The translations under genes and the position numbers were made by a program. From the NCBI GenBank assembly GCA_946902985.2, contig OX336388.2, positions 130,078,346 to 130,142,345 on the forward strand: 64,000 nucleotides of DNA. The letters are read 5' to 3'. The notes under the pieces are model-generated. The model saw only the letters and a program-made list of their open reading frames with translations, had not been told where the DNA came from and searched no databases. The first letter of the stretch is position 1, and every line of letters starts with the position of its first letter. Shown here piece after piece: positions 35,505-46,957 of the stretch. This DNA is from Meconema thalassinum (lineage: Eukaryota; Arthropoda; Insecta; Orthoptera; Tettigoniidae).

Positions 35505-35704
35505 CAAACAAAGGAAGGTAGATTGTAGTTTTACGTGACCGTGAATCGTGTGATTATGAGACACAGGACCTCCTTTTTAGGTGGATTCCGAACCACAGGA
35601 CATGGCATTTCACTTCGAAAATCTCACATGCATTGACCGGGGATGAAACCCAGACCACCTCGGTGAGAGGCCAACAGCTTGACCGCTGCGCCACCACGGC
35701 CACC
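35505..35704 (-). mobile_element. tRNA-headed SINE, family C, copy 1 (inside Kolobok)
   Basis: Minus-strand SINE with head 'ggccgtggtggcgcagcgg', B-box-like 'gggtttcatccccgg' and body 'gtgaaatgccatgtcctg'. It is flanked by 'gtaaatt' at 35,498-35,504 and 35,705-35,711. The other copies are 46,832-46,957, 58,346-58,506 and 59,525-59,710. Confidence 0.83.
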
Positions 35705-35811
35705 GTAAATTAGAACAGTAGAATTATGTAAGAGTGTTCTAAGATTGTTTAATTTACGATAAATATAGACATATTATTTTGATATGCAGTGCGGTACATC
35801 ATTTATTGTTA

Positions 35812-36757
35812 CATGTGAAATCGTGAGAAGTACTTCTTCATCAGGTCGTCCTTGGAAGGTCGAGGTATTGGAGCGATGTTCTTAGGCAGTGACAGATCCA
35901 TTGCTTCAGCTTCAGGTGAAGCTCTACTACAGTCAGTTTGTGAGAGGTTAATTTTGTTCATTATTGCCTTCTTCCATCCATCGTTTGACGCTTCGTATTT
36001 CTGTTTTACCATCCAGGCTCCTGTTGATTTTGAGTACCGAGTTTTGGTACCGACTTTCAATTTATTGATGTTCCAATTATAGTCCAGTGCAGCAATCCTC
36101 GACCTGACCTTTAAGCCGCTGTACAAGAAATGAACTCTTTTAGGAGCGTATTTCAAACGAAGATTGTGATAACTTTCTAGGTTTCCGGTGTGAACGTAGT
36201 GTTTTATATGTTCCACATCTTTTAAGAAAGATTTATCTGTAATTATTTTCTTCAAGGCTTCATATGCACTTGAATTTCCATTAATCCACATTTTCTTTCT
36301 CTCTTCTTCCTCTGTTAATTTATCTTGCTCACAGGATTTTCAGGCTACTTCATTTCCTAACTCGCACTGTATTTCTAAACTACATACGTGACCATCTGAT
36401 AACATATTTTCTATCACATCATTCTGTACATCGTGTACATCTTTATCATTATCACTTTTGCTTAATACTGTGTCAAGAAACTCCCTTCGTCTTTTAGTAT
36501 CATACCTTTCCGTCCTGCTCTGCTCAGTTCCTGAAGAGGAACCCCACGGTGTACTTTGTGAAGCAGCTTGCGTATGAATTAGCATTCCTGCATGAGAAGT
36601 ACATCCATCTGTCGGCGCCGGACACCTTATTGAAGGAACAGCTCCTGGCTTCAATTTTGGACCTTGTAGATTTTCCGTAGGCATCAACTTCATTTCCAAA
36701 AGTTGCGTTTCATCATAGTCTGTATTTTTAAAATGCATTGAACACACCGCTTACGGC
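35812..36757 (-). pseudogene. THAP-domain transposase remnant (Kolobok type)
   Basis: Two minus-strand frames. The upstream one (36,757-36,340) carries the second half of a THAP zinc-binding domain: 'CSMHFKNTDYDE' followed by the closing 'KPGAVPSI', the C..H and AVP-box signature. The zinc-binding N-terminal CxxC half is missing; a TAA lies just upstream, though an AG there could be an acceptor. The downstream frame (36,291-35,812) carries 'HYVHTGNLESYHNLRLKYAP' and 'KVRSRIAALDYNWN', a C-terminal module seen with THAP transposases. The DDE-bearing middle is deleted. Confidence 0.75.
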
Positions 36758-36902
36758 GCAGTGACGTCACAGCTACTTGTGTTTCCTTCGTTTACCGGCC
36801 TGAGGAGCGGCATAGAGCAAAAGCAAATATATAGTTGAACATTGCCTGATACATACTTTGATTTTGAGGCAAGTTGACTTTTGTGTTTTGGTCTCCTTTA
36901 AA

Positions 36903-37115
36903 GATGGTATATTGGCTTTTACGGCCAATGAATTAAAACTCAGCAATTCTTCTAGGTTTGTGCTGTGTCTTGTGTGGGGTTTCGCCTAGGACACCAAGCT
37001 GGCTCATCAGGGGGCTCTTGGTGTCCTAGACGAAACCCCACACAAGACTCGGCACAAACCTAGAAGAATTGCTGAGTTTTGATTCACTGGCCGTAAGAGC
37101 CAGCAATATACCATC
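36903..37115. repeat. Palindrome with ~95-bp arms around a hammerhead-like core
   Basis: Arms at 36,903-36,998 and 37,017-37,115 are reverse complements over 'gatggtat', 'aactcagcaattct', 'gtgtggggtttcgcctagg' and 'acaccaag', with few mismatches. The 18-base loop holds 'ctcatcag', the complement of CTGATGA, so the minus strand reads CTGATGAGCC...GGCGAAAC across the loop and left arm. The same core recurs, non-inverted, at 37,259-37,292. This looks like a head-to-head Penelope-like junction. Confidence 0.7.
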
Positions 37116-37257
37116 TTTTTGGAAGCCTTCATAGGGAGGTTATGGCTGCTTTAGCTTTCAGTTCTCGCAGTACAGAGGCACAGGTGCACTTCATAAAATG
37201 GGAGGTAGCGCGCAGTTCGCTACTCTTGTGGGGGTCCGGGCGGGGACACCAAGAGCA

Positions 37258-37300
37258 CGCTGATGAGCCAGCTTGGTGTCCTAGGCGAAACCCCACACAA
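37258..37300 (+). ncRNA. Hammerhead-like core without clear cleavage site (family A)
   Basis: Plus strand: CTGATGA, a GCC/GGC stem II around a 14-base loop, then GAAAC. It is the same as on the minus strand of the adjacent palindrome. No UH cleavage triplet or stem I partner could be placed downstream ('cccacacaagac'), so this is either a decayed ribozyme or a chance resemblance inside a family that repeats it. Confidence 0.3.
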
Positions 37301-37314
37301 GACATGGCACAAAC

Positions 37315-38484
37315 CTACTGTCGACCAAAATATTATGTGCACTCGAGTTTGAAGGTTGTTTGTGAAGTAACCAATAGACCTACATAAAATCCAATAACAT
37401 CATGATTTTCGTCGTTCTATTTTACGTTAGTTCATGTAGGTTTGGAATTTTTAATTCATATTTTAATATTTTTTATCGCAGTTGGAACACAAAAAGTGCC
37501 CGTTTCTTAGCGTGTTTCAACCATGCGTCACATTTAAGAATTATTATCTCACAAATCCGTCATCAGATCGAATCCAAATTTTAACACAATATACAGTGGA
37601 ATGTTGTATAACTGGTTTATTAATTTCAAAATTTTGTGTGTTCAAGAACGAAAGTGGTTATCATTTTTGTAAGGTAACTTTTTCTCGGCTCGGGGTCGTT
37701 GGAAAATGTAGTTCTTGGTTGCGTTGTATTCCTTATACATCAAAAGGTTATGCTGTTTGACTGTGAAATACGTAAATTAATTCACTTATTTTATATCAGT
37801 TTGTATTTGTACGGGGAATTAAGACATGGTTTACCAGTTGGCCACTTCGGTGAAAGCTGTACAACGTTGCCAAGATGGGCTCCATCACACGTCATGGCGC
37901 GCCTCGCTCGGAAGTGATGGGCTCCATATCAGCAACGCTGTACAGCATTTCCCGGAGTGGCTAACTGGTGAACCATGTCTTAATTTCCTGTACAAATACA
38001 AACCGATATAAAATAAGTGAATTAATTTACGTATTTCACAATTATACAGCATACCTTTTTGATGTATAAGGATTACAACGCAACCAAGAACTAAATTTTC
38101 CAACCACCCCGAGCCGAGAAAAAGTTACCTTACAAAAATGATAACTACTTTGTTTCTTGGACACACACAATTTTGAAATTAATAAACCAGTTATACAACA
38201 TTCCAATGTATATTGTGTTAAAATTTGGATTCGATCTGATGACGGGTTTGTGAGGTAATAATTCTTAAATGTGACGCATGGTTGAAACACACTTAAAAAC
38301 GGGCACTTTTTGTGTTCCAACTGCGATAAAAAATATTAAAATATAAATTAAAAATTCCAAACCTACATGAACTAACGTAAAATAGAACAACGGAAATGAT
38401 GTTATTGGATTTTATGTAGGTCTATTGGTTACTTCACAAACAACCTTCAAACTCGAGTACACATAATATTTTGGTCGACAGTAG
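37315..38484. mobile_element. Foldback element, ~570-bp inverted arms
   Basis: 'ctactgtcgaccaaaatatt' at 37,315 is mirrored by its complement ending at 38,484. The match continues with small differences over about 570 bp to a 25-base centre (37,889-37,913, including 'ggcgcgcc'). The arms contain mirror-image open frames, which are an effect of the palindrome and not genes. No target duplication is obvious. Outside the arms, the left flank is the family A sequence at 37,258 and the right flank contains 'gaattgctgagt', which is also in the 36.9-kb palindrome. The foldback may therefore belong to the same element family. Confidence 0.75.
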
Positions 38485-38489
38485 TTGAA

Positions 38490-38990
38490 TTGCTGAGTAC
38501 TAATGCTTAAGCTTGGCGTTGATGTACACTGATCTTTTGTTGTAGACATCTCCACTTCTATCTTGTTGATCCTAGCTATGTTTGCTTCTTTCTCAGAATT
38601 GTTTGGTACTATCCACTTGCCTAAGTACTTAAACTTTTCTGCCTGCTTGATTTTGCCCTCTTCCACAGTGAGCTCTCTGGGAGCTGGCTTAATATTAGTT
38701 ATAAACTCTGTTTATTGAAAGGAGAGTGAAGGCCAGCTTTTGTTGCTTGAGTTCCAAGTTGGTAAAGTTCTTTTTCAGAATCGGAGAATATCGCCAGGTC
38801 GTCTGCAAAAGCTAGGCAGTCTATTATCAGATCAGTTTTCTTGTATCCTATTCCAATTCCATTGTCGACCTCTTCTTTGCACATCTCTTTGCACCATTCC
38901 CAAATAATTTTCACCAGAAAGCAGTTGAAGAGCAAAGGTGATAATCCGTCTCCCTGCCTAACGTCAGACTTGATTTCAAAGTCTTTTTAT
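38490..38990 (-). pseudogene. Non-LTR reverse transcriptase palm fragment (LINE H)
   Basis: From 38,985 down: 'VRQGDGLSPLLFNCFLVKI' and 'CLAFADDLAIFSDSEKE', then after a break 'AEKFKYLGKWIVPN'. The catalytic FADD box is intact but the fragment is short. The SINE at 39,026 lies just upstream. RTE-like by motif. Confidence 0.78.
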
Positions 38991-39025
38991 TTATTTATTA
39001 TATTTTATTTTTTTAAATGTAATTT

Positions 39026-39520
39026 TGTCGCCTCCGTAGCGTAGCGGTCAGCATGGTTAGCTGCCGCCCCGCAGGTCCTGGGTTCGATTCCTGGCTCTGC
39101 CACGAAATTTGAAAAGTGGTATGAGGACTGGAATGGGGTCTACTCAGCCCCGGGTGGCTCAAATGAGTAGAGGGAGTTCGATTCACACCTCAGTCATCCT
39201 CAAAGTGGTTTTCCATGGTTTCCCACTTCGTCTTCGGGCAAATGCCGGGATGGTTCCTACTGTAAGGCCACGGCTGCCTCCTTCCCACTTTCTTGCCTAA
39301 CCGTCCCACTCTTTCCATCCCTTCATCAGGCCTCCTGTTCGCTTTGCAGGTGAGGCCGCCTGGGTGTAGTGCTGGTCACACACCCCAGTTGTATCCCTGA
39401 CTCAGAGTTTCAAGCTCCAGGACACTGCCCTCAGTGGCGGTAGAGGTGGGATCCCTCGCTTAGTCCGTGGGAGTAGCCAATCCTGGAGGGTAAAACGATA
39501 GCGGGGGGGAAAAAAAGCGA
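39026..39520 (+). mobile_element. Long tRNA-headed SINE, family G
   Basis: A 495-bp insertion flanked by 'aaatgtaattt' at 39,015-39,025 and 39,521-39,531. Head 'gcctccgtagcgtagcggtc' with B box 'gggttcgattcctgg', then a long unrelated body ending in G/A runs. This is the only copy in the window. Confidence 0.88.
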
Positions 39521-40684
39521 AAATGTAATTTATTACGATCTTGTGATGAATTCAGTACATTTGCATTGTCTTTTGGCACAGGCTAGAGTAAAATGTGGCT
39601 TTTCACCGATGTCTCAGTCTCATTCATGGCTGTTTATTTTATTTATCGTATGGTCACTCCTGGTGTCTTCCTATGAACTACTCCCAAGGCAATATAAAAT
39701 TAGGTTTATTTGTATTTTTCAAATTTAACATGCAGCAAAAATGACAATCATTTTCAAAACAGTATAATTGAACTAATGAGCTGATGACCAAGATGTCCCT
39801 ACACCCTAAACATTGATCAACAAGAACGTGAGCTATGTGCGTAGTGGCCACTACTCCGGGAAAACCTGGAAAACTCCTGGATTTAGGTAGATTTCATTAG
39901 AAAGCTAACTGTTGCAATGGGTACCATGTTTCGACTTCCGGAAAATTTCGACATATCTTCGCGTTTCACATCCCCCAGACCCCAAAACCACCGTCAGTTC
40001 AAAAGTTTATATATAATTTATGTATATATGTATGTATCTATATATATATATATATCTATCAGTTTCTTGTGGACACGATAACTGCCGTAATTTTGCACCA
40101 ATCACTTTGAATTTTTTACATAATATGTATCCCTATAAAATCTCGGTCGAGTTCGTTAATGGGCATAATCGGTCGAAGGGGGGTGAAAATGGGGGGCTTT
40201 TTTCGAAAAAGTGAAATTTCGCTATAACTCTCTTAATACGTGAAATATAGAATCCATTCAAAGTTCATAATATGTGTCGGATAAGTGCCAAAAATGTATG
40301 TCAAATAAGTTTTTTGATAGCACCAACCATTGACCAAAGGGGTGGAAAAAAGTGGGTTTTTCGGGAAACATTAATCATATCTCTCTTAATAGGCACAATA
40401 TCAAAACCGTACAAAATGGAAAATATTCCCCTAATAATTACCTAAAACTTTTGTCTGAAAGAATTTTTGATATGACCCACCATTACGCCAAGGGATGAGA
40501 AAAATGATTTCGGAATTTTAAAAAATGCCAAGTGCCATCAGAGGTTACCATAACAACGCTTTTAAATTGATAAGGGATGATCTATCAGAGGTTGCCAAGA
40601 CAACGCCATTGACGAGATCACATTCATTTTTAGCCCACTTTTCACACTTTTCAAAAATGAGGAAAAAGTAGACTTATAAGATAT
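39521..40684. other. No gene; dispersed repeat pieces and (TA)n
   Basis: 39,781-39,834 matches the minus strand of 56,236-56,287 ('gctgatgaccaag'...), a retroposon tail. 39,842-39,885 carries 'ggaaaacctggaaaactcct', shared with 52,440-52,950. A TA/TATC microsatellite lies at 40,036-40,058. From about 40,060 onward come repeated sentences of the '...aactctcttaata...' type. The last ~70 bases resemble 7,880-7,930 and continue beyond the LTR element at 50,630. Confidence 0.55.
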
Positions 40685-41549
40685 TGTTTTAGATCCCTTA
40701 TTTGGGGGTGGATCTAAAAGGGAGAGTTATTGTACTAATTTATAAGGTTGTGCCTAAAAAGGGTAGCTTCCCTTGGCAGGGCAAGCTGACCAGTGTAGAG
40801 TGTTGTGGTGTGCTAGGAACTAGGGGGCGTTCCTATGAATAATGTAGTAGTGTTTGAAGGGATGGGACCCAATGTAAAGGGTCGCTGTGCTAGTCGCTCA
40901 GCTGACTGCTTATTATGTAATGGAATCTGCTCGTATCAGCCGAGTGGCACGTGCTGCTTGCTGGCAGCCGGGCCGGCTCGAGAAACACAAAGGTACCTGA
41001 GTTAGCGCTATTAGACTGCCGTCTGTCACGTCTTTACGTGACGGGAATAAGGAAGGGCGTTGGGATGTAAAGAGGCGTATAAACAGTAATGCTAGTGTAG
41101 AGTGTGGACCAAGTGTTTTATTGGTCTGTAGTTCTGAGTATGAGTCCCTTGTAGGGAATGTAATTATGTTCACAATGTAGTACAAGTGTTGGGTTACAGG
41201 TTACAAAAGTAGGAACTCTGAACACGATTGACTGACTCACCTCGGTTGACACCAGCGTAGCCTCCGGCCGTCTCGATGAAGCACTGATAATGGAGAGATC
41301 CCTTGACCTCATTACGATGCCTTCTTATACTCTCTGGCGCTATGTTGTCAGCAATGTGTTGGCCCAGTTACTAGTATGTCGGTATGTGTAACCATTGTGC
41401 AAGGACTGAGCTGCTTCTTAGAGTGGCAAGCTGTCCCTGCTAAGTTTTATGGATGTTGGGCCGGCTTTCCAAGGGTTGCCATTTAGGGGATTTAGCCAGA
41501 TGCCGAGGGGATGGACTCCAAGGGGTGCATACCCCTGGGAGGCTGTACA
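40685..41549 (-). repeat. 3' LTR of the large LTR element
   Basis: Same sequence as the 5' LTR apart from one substitution. Just upstream of it in the sense direction (41,550-41,575) lies a purine-leaning 'aaatgaaggaagacgc', the polypurine-tract candidate. Short open frames inside the LTRs occur identically in both copies and are not genes. Confidence 0.92.
41117..41122 (-). terminator. LTR poly(A) signal
   Basis: AATAAA on the minus strand in the 3' LTR, about 200 bases downstream of the TATA box. The same signal is at 50,198-50,193 in the 5' LTR. Confidence 0.6.
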
Positions 41550-41732
41550 AGCGTCTTCCTTCATTTGTTCGCGTCCTCGCGAACGGGAACGGAACTGGAG
41601 GTTGGGGTGTTGACGTAGTGGTCCTTGAAACCCCCTCGTATCTCCTGGTGGTGTCGTATCGACGTGTGGGTGTGAGGTCAGCCCGTGTTCAGAGGGGAGG
41701 GTTATGGGATGTACAGATATATGTATACACTG

Positions 41733-41880
41733 ATATTGACATTGTGAAAAAACAAACAAAAAAATTGACATTGCGAAAGATTTGATATCGAGAAAAAAAA
41801 TAGCATTGGGGAAAAAAAATTGACATTTGAGAAAAATTTAACATTAAAAGAAATTCGACATGTAAAAAAAAAATTGCCCT
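41733..41880 (-). repeat. Imperfect ~27-bp repeats with poly-U tracts in the sense strand
   Basis: The plus strand repeats 'ttgacattg' plus a run of 6-9 A at about 41,735, 41,765, 41,800, 41,820 and 41,850. In the transcript this becomes a series of U tracts about 200-300 nt before the 3' LTR. Confidence 0.65.
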
Positions 41881-42272
41881 TGCTGTTGCTGGCATATTGC
41901 TAGTTTCAAAAAAAAACATGGTTTCTGATGGTGATTCGTTACATAGTTGTGCAGGGAGGAAAAACCCAGGGCCGAACGGATGATTGCGTCGTCCGCCCTA
42001 TCTTAGGGAAAAAGTGCTCCCTGCAATAAGAAAGGTAGAAGAAAATAGAAAAATGGGTGTTCCAGGGTATAATTTAAGGGAAATATTCAAAAGTATTTAT
42101 TTGTTTGGGAAAAAACGGAACACCCTGACAAATGGGGAAGTTAGAAGAAGGAAAAATGAAAGAAAACAAATCACAGACATTGTGTACATGGAATCTTGAT
42201 AAACAAACAAAAATATATAATGTTTAATGTACTATGTTGCGATTCTGACATGTAGGAATATTGTCGCTTTCC

Positions 42273-42392
42273 AGTGGAATAATTGTATGAAGTTTATCCT
42301 TAAAAATTATGAATTACAATGACCTTATGTCTAGTGGAATAATTGTATGAAGTTTATCCTTAAAAATTATGAATTACAGTGACCTTATGTCT
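42273..42392. repeat. Perfect-phase 60-bp tandem duplication
   Basis: Copies 42,273-42,332 and 42,333-42,392 differ at one base (near 42,319 versus 42,379). Confidence 0.95.
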
Positions 42393-43796
42393 AACTTAAG
42401 TGCGCTAATCCCTTATAATTCTAGTTTTTGTGAGGTACCTCGCGTGCACGCTACCCGTCTGTACGTACGCTTGCCGTCTCACGGCTGATCCTGTACAGCC
42501 ACTCCTTGGTACGGTATAGTGGTCGTACCGCTTGCATGTATTCTTAATACTTAATCTGTGAAGCATCCTCTGTGGGTGAATGCTTTCACACTTGACAATG
42601 AGAGTCACTGCCACAAATCGGTTGCGCCCTCATTGTCGTAATCTGCGTCGCATTTTGACGCTTTATGTGTTTCTATTTAGTTGATCTGCCAGTAAGCCTG
42701 GTACCCCACAGGCACCAGTCCTGCTGTGCAGATTTTTTTTGGAGTGTGTAGCTGAAAAAGAAAAATGTGGTGAGTGTTTGAGAGTGTGTTGGGATTAGTG
42801 CAAGTTGACGTATATAAAATAAAAAAAAATAGTACACAATCATGGCATGCCGCAAATAATATGACACTGCTATATGGTAGTGAAATTCCTGTCACCAGTT
42901 TCCTGTATCTGGTGACGATGCCTGTGAAAAAATGGCGAGGTTTAGAAAAAAACATATTAGTATGACATATTCTCTATGTCGCTTCCTGTGTCACAGTTTT
43001 TACTGGCTGAAGCTCTTCTTTCTCTGAAAAAAAAATAGCATGATTAATGTTAATTTGCTGCATGACCGGGCTTACCCTATACGGTGCCGTAATGCCGTAA
43101 ATAATATGTAGTTGGTCTTACCCCGGTAGCGGAATTGTGGTTACCGGGTGCCGATATATTCCACTTTGATTATGCCTATTGTACTATATTATATATTATC
43201 CTATATTATAGTGTATTGTCGGACTTACCCTGATGCCGGGTTTGGCGGTCATCAGGAGCCGACCGGCGTTACTTAATACTATCTATCTTAATTATGGTCT
43301 AATAATAAAAAAAATGCTATTTCTAAGCCGAGAGGGTTGCCTAAATCTATTGCCGAAATGTGCTGCGCCATACCTGGCAACAGCGGTGAATAAATTTGCT
43401 TAATCCTAGGTTGCGTGTCAAATGCAACCGTCTTACAACTAAATTTGGCCTAGGACGATCGCCTGGGGCAATTAAATCCCCAGGACACCACCCGCACGAG
43501 CCCCAGAAACACCGGTTGTCTCTAGGGTCGCTAGATTCCGTCCCCTTAATTCTAGGTGTCGACGTCTATTACTAGTACTAATCTATTCGCAGGCGGCTTA
43601 CGGTGCCACTAAGCTAACCGTTTCGCCCGCTGTAACTTCCTTGTTCATGACCGTTTGCTGTTCCGATTTATCGTAGTTGAGCCGCCCACTTGGCTCCTGT
43701 GAGGTGCGCGCACTGCCCCTCTCTTAATGCCCTCTGGTTGCCCGATGCGTCGCCATTTATGTGGGCATTGGACATTGTGGTCCAATGGCATAATAT

Positions 43797-43911
43797 CCTC
43801 CGGGAAGTGAGCGTCCGGGGAGTCCTCTTCGCCTGTGTCGGCCGCAATAGTAATGATTCATGTGTCCTCCGGGAAGGGAGCGTCCGGGGAATCCTCTTCG
43901 CCTTAATCGGC
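43797..43911. repeat. 69-bp-period tandem duplication
   Basis: 'cctccgggaagtgagcgtcc' and its neighbour 'cctccgggaagggagcgtcc' start 69 bases apart (43,797 and 43,866), each followed by near-identical text. Confidence 0.85.
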
Positions 43912-46831
43912 ATTGCTGGGTTGGCCCACTGAACCCCTTTGAGTGCCCGCTATGCTACTCATTTAAGAACTCTGGCGACCCGTTGTCGTCCATCTACGTG
44001 GGCGCAGGACCGAATGAGCGCGTACATTCCATATATATATATTCATATTTCATTCTTCATTATTGATTACCGTCGTGGTCTTCACCTTCACCTCGCGGGG
44101 TAAGGACTTGTCGGATCTAGGATTGGTCCTGCTGAACCCTTGGATCCTGCTTCACTCCTGACGAATAGGAGTCTGACTCCCCGCCATGGAAGTCCTACTT
44201 ACGTAAATTTAACTAACAGTCTAGTCATAATATGGGGTCGTCTCTAGGGATAGCTCCCGAGGCCGGCGGTGAGTGAGCTATTTCTCCCGCCATTCTCAGA
44301 AAGTCTCCCTGCAGGTCTTGGCTTCGACGACCGTGGCACATAGTGGGTGTAACCTTCTCCGACAAGGGGGATAAGCGACATGCACCCCTAGATCTCGATG
44401 TTTGCCCGCGCCAGGTCGCGAATGCTTTGACCTTACGTGGTTCGTCTATTTGGTCAGGTCAGTGATTTGGTGAGCCAACTGGGGTAAGGGTCCACATCGC
44501 CTTCCCCAGCTCTGCTCCAGTGTGGTCCCTCTGACCTTCGGCTTACACCGTTGTCAACAATCAGATCGTATCAGATTCCTTTGTAAGACGAAAAAAAATG
44601 TGTCGTAACCTGTGTAAATAGTTTAATCTCTGTGTAAAATGTAAAATATTTCCAGTGTTGCGGGGTTGTAGATCTTCTAAATACATGGGCTACTTCTGGC
44701 CTACCCTCGCTACGTCAGCTTTCCAGCAATAATGCTTTCTTTACCTTAATGGAGGTGTTAGTAGGGTCTGTAATGTCAGGTACCCTGTTATTAGGATTTG
44801 GGGGTAGTTATTTGTTGAGTGGGCTTAAAGTATGGTAGGAAGGGTTTGCGCACCTTTGGGTTCCACGTTAGTGGTGGCCTGAAACCGGTGATGCCACTGG
44901 GATGCTTCTATAGTGAGTGGAGTGGGGAGGCAATTCCCGGGATTGCAAAGATACGAAAATTCATGCAGGTTTGATATTAAAATCCCTGGTAAATGGATGG
45001 GATACTCATGCATGTGTCTGGATATGAAGTGTCTGCCTTCATGTACGGATAGGTGTAGGGTGGGGCGTAATACCAATATATTCCTTTCATGCGGGAGTGT
45101 TTAAGTACTAAAGAATGGTTAATATATATATATGGCCTCCTCTCTCATTTGGAGAGGCGCATTATGCTTCTTTAATGTTTGCTGAGCCACTCCTAATACT
45201 CGGGTGGTAGCATCGTGGCTCAAGGCGTAGCATGCCTGCTCTTTAGACGCATGAAGTCCATCAACCCCTTGTGTGTATTTTGTAATGTAGTGTAGCTGTT
45301 TTTGGTCGTGTAGATGTGTCTGCGTTGTTTATGTTGGGCGTGAGAAGGTTATGGGAAGGGGGTAAGGTGGTACGCTGGTAGCCTGTTCTCCTGTCATCCT
45401 CCCTTGGTCCATGTTGGCTTTCTATCCGCGCCTTGGGATAGTAGAGCTGCATGACCTAATCTGGTCGGTCATTTGCAGTGTAGATGTGGCCAGTGGTCGT
45501 AGTGCGACTGGTCATGTGCTAGTCATCTGTAATGACTCTTATGCCTTACGATCTATAAGAGAAGTTATTAGGGGGGAGATCTTGTCTGTGTTCGCTCCTA
45601 ATTGTTGAGTGCGTGTGCGTGTGTGTGACTATGTACCGCTACACCACGCGGACGGTTGGTCTGTTGCAGGCCAAGTCGTAATATGTATCGCCTGTGTGGG
45701 CAGAAGGCGCCCGTGGCTTGCCAACGTCCCTGCGAACGTGCCCTATAGGCCCAAGATAAGTTCCGCTGTGTCACGTCTTGTCCATTGCCAAATGTTTTTG
45801 CAGTGTGTAAAAAAAAATGTATGGTGTTATAATTGTTATGTGTTTGTAATTTCACGGTCACTGGCGCTACGCAATAGTGTCTCGTCACCGCAGTATTGCA
45901 GTGTGAATAGTCTGCAGTCAGCAGTTGGTATGTGTAATGCCAGGCTGGGAAGTTACTGTTTGTCATCCGCTGGTATGTGCCTTTCTGCACGAATGCAAGT
46001 GTGGTCATTGTTTTGGATTCCTAGCGGCCTAATGTAGCAATTCGTCCTAGTTAGGTAATGACGTCGTGTGGCCATTGTTCCCTAAGACTTGTGTCTTGTG
46101 AAATTTTCCTATCTGTGTCTGTGAAATGTATCCTCTATGCCTGGTGTAATTCGAAATTTTATGTCTGGCTTTTGGTGGGAGGAAATGTAGTATTCCCTGT
46201 TCATGCATTTGTATGGGCCAATTTCAGTATGATTGGGCGCCTGAATAGCTGTTCTCCTTTGTGTCTAAATTTTTACTGGAACTCAGACCCGTGACCTTAT
46301 GTCATTCTCTGTGTTTTATGTTTGCGTTGTGTTATAGGGCTTGGGGGTTTCCCAGTGTGGTTTTTGCTTGTGTTCCGTGTACCAAAAATACCATTGGATA
46401 GTTAGTTTTTGGTACGCGTGTGGTGTGTGGTCATGGGTTCGAATCCGGTTGTCTGTAAAGACTTGGTGTGATCATTTCCGTGCCGCATATAATATGGCAC
46501 GTTCCCGTGGATGTGCAATGCGCATATGAAAGCATGCATACCTGTGTAGAGTTTGTATTTTTTTGATTTCCCCTTGTAGTGTAATTTTGGAAGATATAGG
46601 GTCTCTAAATCGGGCGTGAATGATGCCGTGCGCTCTGCTCCGAGAGCTGTTGTCTGTAAGCTTGCAGGTTATCACTGAGGCCTGCGTTGTTGCTGAGTAT
46701 GGTGGTATCGGATTACAATGTCTTGCGCGCTCGCTTGTTACTTGTCCTGATAACGCTGTGTGTCCGGCACATGTGTTTTTAATCGCTTACTCTCTGTGAC
46801 TGTGATTAGTGCTTTCCGCATTGTAAAAGAA

Positions 46832-46957
46832 AAGAGGGGAACTTGTAGTTTAACGTGACCGTATTTGGAGATCATGAGCCACGGGACTCCCGTTTTACGT
46901 GGAATCCAAACCACAGGCCATGGCATTTCACTTCGGAAATCTCATATGCATTGGCCG
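46832..46957 (-). mobile_element. SINE family C fragment inside the LTR element
   Basis: Minus-strand body from 'ggccaatgcatatgagattt' to 'acggtcacgttaaactacaa', lacking the tRNA head. It is homologous to 35,505-35,704. Because the host element moved recently, this fragment probably travelled with it. Confidence 0.75.

Larger units (their letters stand above)
35135..36897 (-). mobile_element. Kolobok-like DNA transposon with TTAA duplications and THAP remnant
   Basis: TTAA lies immediately outside both ends (35,131-35,134 and 36,898-36,901). The terminal inverted repeats begin AGGAGATCACAACACAAAA on the left and AGGAGACCAAAACACAAAA on the right. Inside, on the minus strand, are a THAP-domain end and a C-terminal transposase-associated segment. 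TTAA targets plus a THAP transposase are the combination known for Kolobok elements. At 1.76 kb the element is shorter than an autonomous copy because the catalytic middle is missing. A SINE C copy sits inside it. Confidence 0.8.

Noticed and set aside
36764..36771. CRE site TGACGTCA as a promoter of the THAP frame
   Set aside because: An 8-bp palindrome alone in a broken transposon is weak evidence.
37482..38320. Near-identical proteins on opposite strands
   Set aside because: An effect of the foldback palindrome; no coding signature.
39781..39834. CTGATGA motif as another hammerhead (also 56,236-56,287 on the minus strand)
   Set aside because: The second core reads TAAAC instead of GAAAC and no stem I forms. 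The text resembles the common retroposon tail ending near 54,420.
40913..41185. 90-codon frame repeated at 49,989-50,261
   Set aside because: It lies wholly within the LTR and is duplicated because the LTR is.
45598..46037. Overlapping 136- and 142-codon frames on both strands inside the LTR element
   Set aside because: No family motif on either strand. The frames mirror each other in a GC-richer patch, and length alone is not evidence.
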